From the NCBI GenBank assembly GCA_027018975.1, contig JALUXN010000319.1, forward strand, positions 1 through 5,196: a stretch of DNA of 5,196 nt. The letters run 5' to 3'. Of this stretch, positions 1 to 5,196 are shown one piece after another. Both the position numbers and the translations under genes were made by a program. Below the pieces are notes generated by a model. That model was not told the DNA's origin, searched no databases, and saw only the letters and a list, made by a program, of their open reading frames with translations. Position 1 is the first letter of the stretch. Each line of letters opens with the position of its first letter. Source of the stretch: Mariprofundaceae bacterium (GTDB taxonomy: Bacteria; Pseudomonadota; Zetaproteobacteria; Mariprofundales; Mariprofundaceae).

Positions 1-1
1 G

Positions 2-1105
2 GATTTTTATATCACCGAGGAAGGGCAGAGTTATCGTACCGATGGTCAGCTGCTTAGCGACTATCACTGCTTCGGGCTGCCAGTGCTCTCTCCTGTTGCA
101 GGCTTTGTCGTGAAACGATTGGACTCGCTGCCGGATAACCCACCCGGACAGGTGGATATGGAGAATAACTGGGGCAATCATCTGTTGATACGCATGGAAA
201 ATGGTCTCTATGCCCTGCTGGCACATCTGAAACAGGAGAGTGTCGTCGTCGATACGGGCAGCTACGTGCACCCCGGGCAGCGACTCGCTGAATGCGGCAG
301 TTCTGGGCGTTCGCCTCAACCCCATCTGCATCTGCACATTCAGTGCGGTGAGATATTGGGCAGTCCAACTCATCCGTTTCATTTGACGACAGTGATGTTT
401 CGTCCCAACGCCTCTGCTCCTGCGCAATTCCGTCTTTTTTCGCGGCCGGACGAAGGTGAATCAGTTATGATGCCCAAAACTGATGCCGTACTGCGTGAGA
501 GTTTACGTATGCATGTTGGTCGGCAGTTCTGCTATCGGGTTGAGCAAGGGGGGACTAACCAAGAAAGGGTGTTATCAGTCTCGCTCGACCTGCTCGGCGA
601 GTTGCGTCTGGAGAGTGACCGTGGAGCCAGTGCGGCTTTCACCTGTCGCGACCACCTGTTGGCATTTTATGACCGTCAGGGACCAGCTGATATGTTGCTC
701 GACGCCTGGTTGCTGGCATTGGGTCTCACGCCGTTCACCGAAGGTCAATTATGCTGGCATGACCAGCCATCGATGAAGCTGTTGCCCACCACCTTGCTAC
801 AGCAGTGCATGATGCAGATGATGATGCCGCTTGGTGGCGGAATCAAAAGTACATATCAACGCCATTGGGCGAACGGTGCGTGGCAACAATCGGGGCGGCA
901 TCGATTGCGTCTGCCAATTGGAATCGGCATCGAAGTGACAACAGACGCGCATATTGAACCACGCTTGGGGTGTAGTCGTATCCGCATGATCTGCGGTTCG
1001 CTTACGCTCGATGCGACACTGTTAAGCATCGGGCAAAAAGCAGATGCTGGAATTCCTGCTTGGCGGATGGTAACAGATCAGGGACCAGCACAAGAAAATA
1101 AATGA
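2..1105 (+). CDS. M23 (LytM-type) metallopeptidase-domain protein, 5'-partial
   Basis: The frame is open from the first codon of the window to TGA at 1103-1105, leaving 367 residues of a longer protein. Numbering from the codon at position 2, residues 1-125 match the M23 peptidase fold: the stretch FGLPVLSPVAGFV, then NNWGNHLLI, LLAHL with His75, a VHPGQRLAECGSSGRS segment and the HLH motif (His108, His110). In this family the zinc ligands are the His and Asp of an HxxxD-type motif plus the last His of HxH. Asp1, in DFYI at the window edge, is probably that Asp, with its His just upstream (inference). The known role of the family is cleaving peptide cross-links in peptidoglycan, and the visible catalytic residues are intact. 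Residues about 140-367 form a domain I do not recognise, with no obvious membrane segment. The true start is outside the window, so a signal peptide or membrane domain may precede it. The GTG at 83 lies inside the fold and is not a plausible start. Confidence 0.85.
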   Translation, partial: DFYITEEGQSYRTDGQLLSDYHCFGLPVLSPVAGFVVKRLDSLPDNPPGQVDMENNWGNHLLIRMENGLYALLAHLKQESVVVDTGSYVHPGQRLAECGSSGRSPQPHLHLHIQCGEILGSPTHPFHLTTVMFRPNASAPAQFRLFSRPDEGESVMMPKTDAVLRESLRMHVGRQFCYRVEQGGTNQERVLSVSLDLLGELRLESDRGASAAFTCRDHLLAFYDRQGPADMLLDAWLLALGLTPFTEGQLCWHDQPSMKLLPTTLLQQCMMQMMMPLGGGIKSTYQRHWANGAWQQSGRHRLRLPIGIGIEVTTDAHIEPRLGCSRIRMICGSLTLDATLLSIGQKADAGIPAWRMVTDQGPAQENK

Positions 1106-1107
1106 CA

Positions 1108-1113
1108 GAGGAG
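1108..1113 (+). promoter_or_regulatory. Ribosome binding site of the beta-barrel gene
   Basis: GAGGAG lies 5 nt before the ATG at 1119. It favours that start over the in-frame ATG at 1137, which has only AT-rich sequence before it. It sits in the 13-nt gap after the peptidase stop codon, too short to hold a promoter. Confidence 0.7.
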
Positions 1114-1118
1114 AAGGT

Positions 1119-2042
1119 ATGAGCATAAAAACAAGAATGAAAATATACAAAAAAAACGGAGCGCTGACGCTCGGGGCGATGATGACATTGTTTGTCGGAG
1201 GACACGCAGTGCATGCCGCAGAGGGGGATTGGTCTGTGAAGACAGATCTCCAAGCGATGTATGGCAACTACAGCGGTTCACTGCAGCGTAACTCGCTCAG
1301 CAGTAGCGGTGTGATTGTCAGTGCGGACTATCTGGATAAGGGTGGCTTTTCGTTGGCTGCAAATTTCACCCGACTTACTTACAAGGCGAGCAATGCGATT
1401 AATCAGCAGGGTTATTTCGCGAATGGCCGCTATAAGCTCTATCTCGACAGTTTACCGGGTCCGCTGACACTGATGTTGAATGGACACTACATCAACAATA
1501 ACGACATCACGGGTAACACAGACAATGTTAAAGTGATCTCTCCCCAAGTATCCTTTATAAACTATGCCAAAACCTTCTACGTGGATTTTGGCTATGCGCG
1601 ATCGAAGTATCAGCACAATTTGAGTGTTAACCAATATACACCCACCCTAGGTATCGGCCTCAACAACGGTGCTGACTGGGTTCAGGCTCGGGGTTACCTC
1701 ATTCAAGTTTCCAACCCTCTACGTGCGCAGAACAAGAGCTCGACCTCGGCCATTGATGTGAAGTGGTCACACTGGTTTGCGCCGGGCTCATGGCATCATA
1801 TGGAGAAGATGCAGCTTGCTGGACTCTTCGGCGAACGTATTTATGCGGTGGATAATGATGCGGCTGCCGTATACAACCTTGCAGATATCCAGCGTGGTTC
1901 GCTCTCTCTGAGTCTTCAGTGGCGGCTTACGGAGTCTCTGCATTTGATGGTGATAGGTGGCAATGAGCGTTATCTGAACAACGTTATTGGCAATGCTTAC
2001 AACAACCGTTTCGCTTATATTGATTTTACTACAAACTGGTAA
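1119..2042 (+). CDS. Predicted outer-membrane beta-barrel protein
   Basis: This 307-aa protein begins with a basic stretch (residues 1-12) and a hydrophobic core (about 14-28), then VHA|AEG, a good signal peptidase I site after Ala33. The mature part of about 274 residues alternates polar and hydrophobic or aromatic residues in short runs separated by Asn/Gly/Ser turns. By eye I count roughly 12-14 strands, for example around GVIVSADYL, FSLAANFTRLTY, FYVDFGYARSKY and SLSLSLQWRL. The last residues, YIDFTTNW, end in an aromatic residue as BAM-assembled barrels usually do, though with Trp rather than Phe. There are no cysteines in the mature part as read. It is likely inserted in the outer membrane, possibly as a channel or anchor. 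It is followed 12 nt later by a secreted TPR protein, an arrangement recalling YaiO- or PgaA-type TPR-plus-barrel proteins, but I do not recognise the exact family. The strong ribosome binding site supports the 1119 start. Confidence 0.75.
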   Translation: MSIKTRMKIYKKNGALTLGAMMTLFVGGHAVHAAEGDWSVKTDLQAMYGNYSGSLQRNSLSSSGVIVSADYLDKGGFSLAANFTRLTYKASNAINQQGYFANGRYKLYLDSLPGPLTLMLNGHYINNNDITGNTDNVKVISPQVSFINYAKTFYVDFGYARSKYQHNLSVNQYTPTLGIGLNNGADWVQARGYLIQVSNPLRAQNKSSTSAIDVKWSHWFAPGSWHHMEKMQLAGLFGERIYAVDNDAAAVYNLADIQRGSLSLSLQWRLTESLHLMVIGGNERYLNNVIGNAYNNRFAYIDFTTNW

Positions 2043-2047
2043 AGGAG
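2041..2047 (+). promoter_or_regulatory. Ribosome binding site of the TPR gene
   Basis: AAAGGAG overlaps the last two bases of the preceding TAA stop and lies 7 nt before the ATG at 2055. This supports that start over the in-frame ATG at 2064 and points to translation from a shared transcript. Confidence 0.7.
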
Positions 2048-2054
2048 CTTTTAT

Positions 2055-2666
2055 ATGTCATTGATGAAGATTGTATTTACATTGCTGATGCTGGGGGTAT
2101 TGATTCCAACCGCCGCCAAGGCGGAGAACAAAAACGTATGGAGTGACTCCTACGCCTTGGAAGCCAATGGTAAATATGAAAAGGCAGCTGCTCTTATTGC
2201 GCCGCTGCGGGACAACGGCAATGAGAGCGAACTGGCCACGCTGCGTTATGGCTGGTTGAACTATTTACAGGGAAATTTCAATGATGCCATCCATGCTTAC
2301 AAGCAGGCATTGGAGCGCAATAATCGTTCGCTGGATGCCCGTTTGGGTATTGCGCTACCCCTTATGGCGCAACAACGATGGAATGAAGCTAGCCGTTATC
2401 TGAAACAGGTGCTGGCGCAATCCCCTTACAACTACGTTGCACATGTGCGATTGATGGCTTGTGAAGAAGGATTGAGAAAGTGGGAGACGCTTGCCAAGCA
2501 TGCACTCTCTCTTTCGGCCAGTTACCCCTCCAATGCAACGATTCTCGTCTATCTAGCCAGAGCCTATGCTTGGCAGGGTAAACGAGAGCTGGCGAAAGCG
2601 GCCTATCAGCGCGTTCTGGTTCGAGTGCCCGGCCATCTGGAGGCACGTCGATATTTGAATCAGTGA
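2055..2666 (+). CDS. Periplasmic TPR-repeat protein
   Basis: The 203-aa product has a signal peptide: Lys5, a hydrophobic run over residues 6-17, and the AKA|EN cleavage site after Ala23. There is no lipobox cysteine, so it should be soluble in the periplasm. The rest is a chain of helix pairs with TPR-like spacing, roughly at residues 28-58, 62-92, 93-125, 126-157 and 159-192. The clearest are YGWLNYLQGNFNDAIHAYKQ with the following ALE, and LARAYAWQGKRELAKAAYQR; both keep the small and aromatic positions of the TPR consensus and are followed by a Pro or Asn/Asp turn. TPR domains bind proteins rather than catalyse reactions, so a scaffold or adaptor role is likely. Lying 12 nt after the barrel gene and 22 nt before the sensor kinase, its partner may be the barrel, the peptidase or the sensor domain (inference). 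Confidence 0.85.
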   Translation: MSLMKIVFTLLMLGVLIPTAAKAENKNVWSDSYALEANGKYEKAAALIAPLRDNGNESELATLRYGWLNYLQGNFNDAIHAYKQALERNNRSLDARLGIALPLMAQQRWNEASRYLKQVLAQSPYNYVAHVRLMACEEGLRKWETLAKHALSLSASYPSNATILVYLARAYAWQGKRELAKAAYQRVLVRVPGHLEARRYLNQ

Positions 2667-2671
2667 CAGGC

Positions 2672-2675
2672 GGAG
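2672..2675 (+). promoter_or_regulatory. Weak, distant ribosome binding site of the kinase gene
   Basis: GGAG lies 13 nt before the ATG at 2689, which is longer than the usual 5-9 nt. I see no in-frame alternative start closer to it, and the protein from 2689 begins properly just ahead of its first membrane segment. The kinase may be translated less efficiently than its neighbours, or by coupling to the TPR gene. Confidence 0.4.
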
Positions 2676-2688
2676 TGTCCATTATTCT

Positions 2689-4182
2689 ATGAAATTTCTA
2701 CGAGGCCTTTCGGGCATCGTAGCGCTTTGGCTGTTGGCGGTGTTTCTGGTTGCTGCATTTGTGGGTTGGGATCAGTTGAAAGACATCGCCGATATTCATG
2801 CACGGGCATTGCAGATTGAGTCGGTCAACCACAAAAGCCATGCACTACACGAGCTGGAGATTGCGGTGCGCGCGCAAGAGTCGCATGTGCATGATTTTCT
2901 CATCACCGGCTCCGAGCAACATGCACAGGCATTTCGGAGTGGTGTTCCGATGTTGCGTCGAAGTATCAGCAAGATCTCTGCTCTCGGCATCAATACGGCC
3001 AAGCTGCTGCACATGGTGGAACGCATCAATATCATCGCTGAACAGGTGTTTTCGCTGCCCTTCGCAACCGGCAATATGGAGGGGCCGATCTTGATGCATG
3101 ATCTTGATAACCAGATTGCAGCGCTAATTCGGCAGTTGGCACGTGAGCATCACAACATGGATAATGAAGTCAACGAGTCCATGCGCTTTGTCACCAGTCT
3201 GCATCTGGATATGCGGGGCGATTTTATCGCTTCGCTGGTGGTGCTCTTTGCACTGCTCTCCGGCCTGACGATCTACATCTACCTGCGCGTTTTCCGTCCG
3301 CTCTCCATTCTGCGCGGTCGCGTGGCCACTATCGGCGAGGGTGGCAGCTTGGAGGATGTGGAGAGCCCGGATTTCGGGGATAATGAGATTGGAGAGCTAT
3401 CCACCGCCCTGAACCGGATGAATCGTGCGATCCACCAGCATCAACAGGAGTTGATCCATGCCCGCAGCCTGCAAGCGCATCAGGAGAAGATGCAGGCGCT
3501 GGGATTGATGACCGCGAATATCGCCCATGAAGTTGGCAATCCGCTATCTGCAGCATCTGTCTCGTTGGATGTGGCACAACATCAGCTCAATGCCGGCCGC
3601 TATGATGAGAGCAAACGCCATCTGCGCCATGTATCTGAAGAACTGCAACGCACCGAAAACATCATCCAGAATATCCTGAATTTTGGCAGACCTTCGCAGA
3701 CGACAATCGATACGGTCGATATCCATGCGGTTGTCAACAGTGCCATGCAGCTGGTCACACTGGCTAGAAAACCTCGGCATGTGTCCATTCAATACCGTCC
3801 GGCTGAGTACACCCCACCTGTTTCAGGCAGTGAAGATATGTTGCGGCAGGTCCTGGTGAATTTGCTAATCAATGCCATTGATGCCTCACCCGATGGGGCA
3901 ACGGTCACCATTGTTGGTCAAGTGAACAACGATGGCATGGTTCTGGATATTACAGATCAGGGCTGTGGTATTGATGCAGCGCATGTCGAAGCCATCTTTT
4001 CACCCATGTTCTCCACCAAGCAGCTGGGCGAGGGAACGGGATTGGGGCTATCCATCAGTCGGGATCTGATGCAGCAGATGGGGGGTGATCTGCTCTTATG
4101 GAGCAACAACAGCGAGGGTTGCACATTTCGGATGCATTTACCCCACAAGATAGGAGGCGATGATGCTGATTCTGGTGATTGA
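2689..4182 (+). CDS. Membrane sensor histidine kinase (CHASE3-like, HAMP, HisKA, HATPase)
   Basis: This is a complete 497-aa kinase. Membrane segments lie at residues about 7-27 and 179-199, enclosing a periplasmic, mostly helical sensor of about 150 residues. Its stretch with RAQESHVHDFLITGSEQH resembles the CHASE3 pattern, in which a conserved turn reads roughly RGyllTgd. A HAMP linker follows (about 200-252, with FRPL and EIGEL), then a coiled-coil run into HisKA. The H-box is IAHEVGNPL, with phospho-acceptor His280 and Asn284 at the position linked to phosphatase activity in the family. The ATPase has the N-box (Asn391, Asn395), G1 DQGCG (Asp423, Gly425, Gly427), F-box FSPMFSTK (437-444) and G2 GEGTGLGL (447-454), so it should be active. 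It closely resembles NtrB/AtoS-type kinases that pair with sigma-54 activators, and the regulator encoded next is exactly such a partner. The ligand is unknown; the upstream envelope genes suggest a periplasmic or cell-wall cue (inference). Confidence 0.95.
   Translation: MKFLRGLSGIVALWLLAVFLVAAFVGWDQLKDIADIHARALQIESVNHKSHALHELEIAVRAQESHVHDFLITGSEQHAQAFRSGVPMLRRSISKISALGINTAKLLHMVERINIIAEQVFSLPFATGNMEGPILMHDLDNQIAALIRQLAREHHNMDNEVNESMRFVTSLHLDMRGDFIASLVVLFALLSGLTIYIYLRVFRPLSILRGRVATIGEGGSLEDVESPDFGDNEIGELSTALNRMNRAIHQHQQELIHARSLQAHQEKMQALGLMTANIAHEVGNPLSAASVSLDVAQHQLNAGRYDESKRHLRHVSEELQRTENIIQNILNFGRPSQTTIDTVDIHAVVNSAMQLVTLARKPRHVSIQYRPAEYTPPVSGSEDMLRQVLVNLLINAIDASPDGATVTIVGQVNNDGMVLDITDQGCGIDAAHVEAIFSPMFSTKQLGEGTGLGLSISRDLMQQMGGDLLLWSNNSEGCTFRMHLPHKIGGDDADSGD
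4152..4157 (+). promoter_or_regulatory. Ribosome binding site of the response regulator, inside the kinase gene
   Basis: A perfect AGGAGG lies inside the kinase's last codons. Two adjacent in-frame ATGs follow, at 4160 (2 nt away) and 4163 (5 nt away). The spacing favours 4163. The placement means the regulator is translated from within the kinase message, likely coupled to it. Confidence 0.75.
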
Positions 4183-5196
4183 GGATGAACAGCGTATCCG
4201 CGAAGGCATCGCGCAAATGGTGGCCGAAGAGGGGTATGATGTGGTGGAGGCTGCGGATATGCAGCAGGGAATCGCCATGATTGAGCAGGAGGCGCCATCG
4301 GTTGTGCTCTCCGATATCAATCTGCCCGACGGCGATGGCTTTGCCATTTTAAGCTACTGCCAGCATCATCATATTGAGACACCGTTTATTTTTATGACGG
4401 CATTCGGTAATCGTGATGTCGCCATACAGGCGATTGAGGCGGGCGCCTATGACTATGTCTCCAAGCCGCTGCGTTTCGATGAGCTGTTTGCCCGCCTGAA
4501 GCGCCTCGAAGAACTGCAAAACCTTAAAGCACAGATGCAACACAAATCAGCGCGCAAATTAGCCGAGAGTCAACTTGCCGTGCTGGGCGACTCCGTACCG
4601 ATGCGGCGTATTCGGCAGCTGGCGAGCAAAGCAGCCACTTCCGATGCGCCGATGCTGATCACTGGCGAAACAGGGGTGGGGAAAGGGTTGCTGGCCAAAC
4701 TGGTGCATAGCAGTGGTGCGCGCTGTAAGCAGCCGTTTGTCAGTATCAACTGCGCATCGATTCCGGAAAATCTCCTAGAGTCCGAGCTCTTCGGCTATCG
4801 CAAAGGTGCGTTTACCGGCGCAGACAAGCATAAAAAGGGGATGTTTGAAGTGGTCGGTGGAGGCACGCTGTTTCTCGATGAAATTGGCGAAATGCCTCTG
4901 CCGCTTCAGGCCAAACTGCTGCATGTGCTGGATAATGGTGTGTTTCGCCCGCTCGGCAGCACGCGAGACCTGCACCTCAAGGGACGGGTCATTGCGGCTA
5001 CCAATGTGAGCCTTGAAAGCATGATCGCAGACCGCGCCTTTCGCCAAGATCTCTTCTATCGCTTATCGGTACTGAGTATTGAGGTGCCGCCACTGCGCAG
5101 TCGCCCTGAAGACCTCCTGCCACTGGCTGAGAAGATTTATCGTGAACTCTCCGGCGAAATGGGTCGGCCTGTGGAGCGGATGCCCTTGACGATGGT
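4163..5196 (+). CDS. NtrC-family sigma-54-dependent response regulator, 3'-partial
   Basis: The reading frame runs off the window end after 344 codons. Residues 1-120 are a receiver domain: the acidic pair is Glu7/Asp8 (IEDEQ), the phospho-acceptor is Asp51 in SDINLPDGDG, and Thr79 and Lys101 (SKPL) complete the active site. A linker leads to a sigma-54 AAA+ domain: Walker A GETGVGKG (168-175), ESELFGYRKGAFTGA with the intact GAFTGA loop (215-220) that contacts sigma-54, Walker B TLFLDEIGEM (Asp239, Glu240), and FRQDLFYRL with the candidate arginine fingers Arg294 and Arg300. It should hydrolyse ATP to open sigma-54 promoter complexes once phosphorylated by the kinase encoded just upstream. 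The C-terminal part of the AAA+ domain and the expected Fis-type HTH are beyond the window, so the target site cannot be judged. Start 4163 is preferred for its spacing from AGGAGG; starting at 4160 would add one Met. The gene overlaps the kinase by 20 nt in another frame. Confidence 0.95.
   Translation, partial: MLILVIEDEQRIREGIAQMVAEEGYDVVEAADMQQGIAMIEQEAPSVVLSDINLPDGDGFAILSYCQHHHIETPFIFMTAFGNRDVAIQAIEAGAYDYVSKPLRFDELFARLKRLEELQNLKAQMQHKSARKLAESQLAVLGDSVPMRRIRQLASKAATSDAPMLITGETGVGKGLLAKLVHSSGARCKQPFVSINCASIPENLLESELFGYRKGAFTGADKHKKGMFEVVGGGTLFLDEIGEMPLPLQAKLLHVLDNGVFRPLGSTRDLHLKGRVIAATNVSLESMIADRAFRQDLFYRLSVLSIEVPPLRSRPEDLLPLAEKIYRELSGEMGRPVERMPLTM

Noticed and set aside
54..368. Open frame of 104 codons on the minus strand
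   Set aside because: It lies wholly antisense to the conserved M23 domain, and its translation is rich in Arg, Ser, Pro and Cys with no recognisable domain, as expected of a shadow frame.
676..1089. Exact 12-base direct repeat TCAGGGACCAGC at 676-687 and 1078-1089
   Set aside because: Both copies are in the same frame of the peptidase gene and encode QGPA. There are only two copies about 400 nt apart with no similarity around them, so this is probably chance or a minor internal similarity.
1002..1281. Three overlapping minus-strand open frames across the peptidase-barrel junction, with a hydrophobic stretch
   Set aside because: The hydrophobic part is the reverse complement of the AT-rich signal-peptide region. 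There is no good ribosome binding site, and the plus-strand genes explain the region fully.
2667..2688. Possible terminator or promoter in the widest gap, between the TPR and kinase genes
   Set aside because: The 22 bases hold no inverted repeat followed by a T-run, and they are too short for a full promoter apart from the coding sequence.
3572..3586. Sigma-54-like site TGGCACaacatCAGC with correct GG-N10-GC spacing
   Set aside because: It lies inside the HisKA coding region of the kinase, the -12 half has only GC of TTGC, and one such partial match is expected by chance. No gene start follows it closely.
3957..4298. Minus-strand open frame of 113 codons across the kinase-regulator overlap
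   Set aside because: It is antisense to the ATPase G boxes and the receiver domain, which are clearly coding on the plus strand, and its Pro/Ser-rich translation looks like a shadow.

Overview
The window is a stretch of bacterial chromosome carrying five genes, all on the + strand and closely packed. It suggests a Gram-negative, probably proteobacterial, host: it encodes a predicted outer-membrane beta-barrel, a periplasmic TPR protein and an NtrB/NtrC-like two-component pair of the sigma-54 type. Codon use is mixed, with no extreme base bias. I cannot name the species.

Layout: (1) 2-1105, the 3' part of a gene whose product has a LytM/M23 metallopeptidase domain followed by about 230 residues I do not recognise; its 5' end lies before the window. 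(2) 1119-2042, a 307-aa secreted protein with a signal peptide and a beta-barrel pattern ending in Trp. (3) 2055-2666, a 203-aa secreted protein made almost wholly of TPR-like helical repeats. (4) 2689-4182, a 497-aa membrane histidine kinase with a CHASE3-like periplasmic sensor, HAMP, HisKA and HATPase. (5) 4163-5196, a response regulator with receiver and sigma-54 AAA+ domains (GAFTGA present), cut by the window end before its DNA-binding domain.

Intergenic gaps are 13, 12 and 22 nt, and the last two genes overlap by 20 nt. No promoter or terminator could be seen between genes, so the window reads as part of one operon. There is no stretch over 300 bases without a gene, and no RNA gene, mobile element or CRISPR array was seen.

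Inference: the first three products would all act in the cell envelope (peptidoglycan hydrolase or hydrolase-like domain, outer-membrane barrel, periplasmic TPR scaffold), and the kinase senses with a periplasmic domain. The cluster therefore looks like an envelope module co-transcribed with its own sensor and sigma-54 activator. The separate TPR and barrel proteins resemble a split form of TPR-plus-barrel proteins such as the YaiO or PgaA type. No specific substrate or function can be assigned from the sequence alone.
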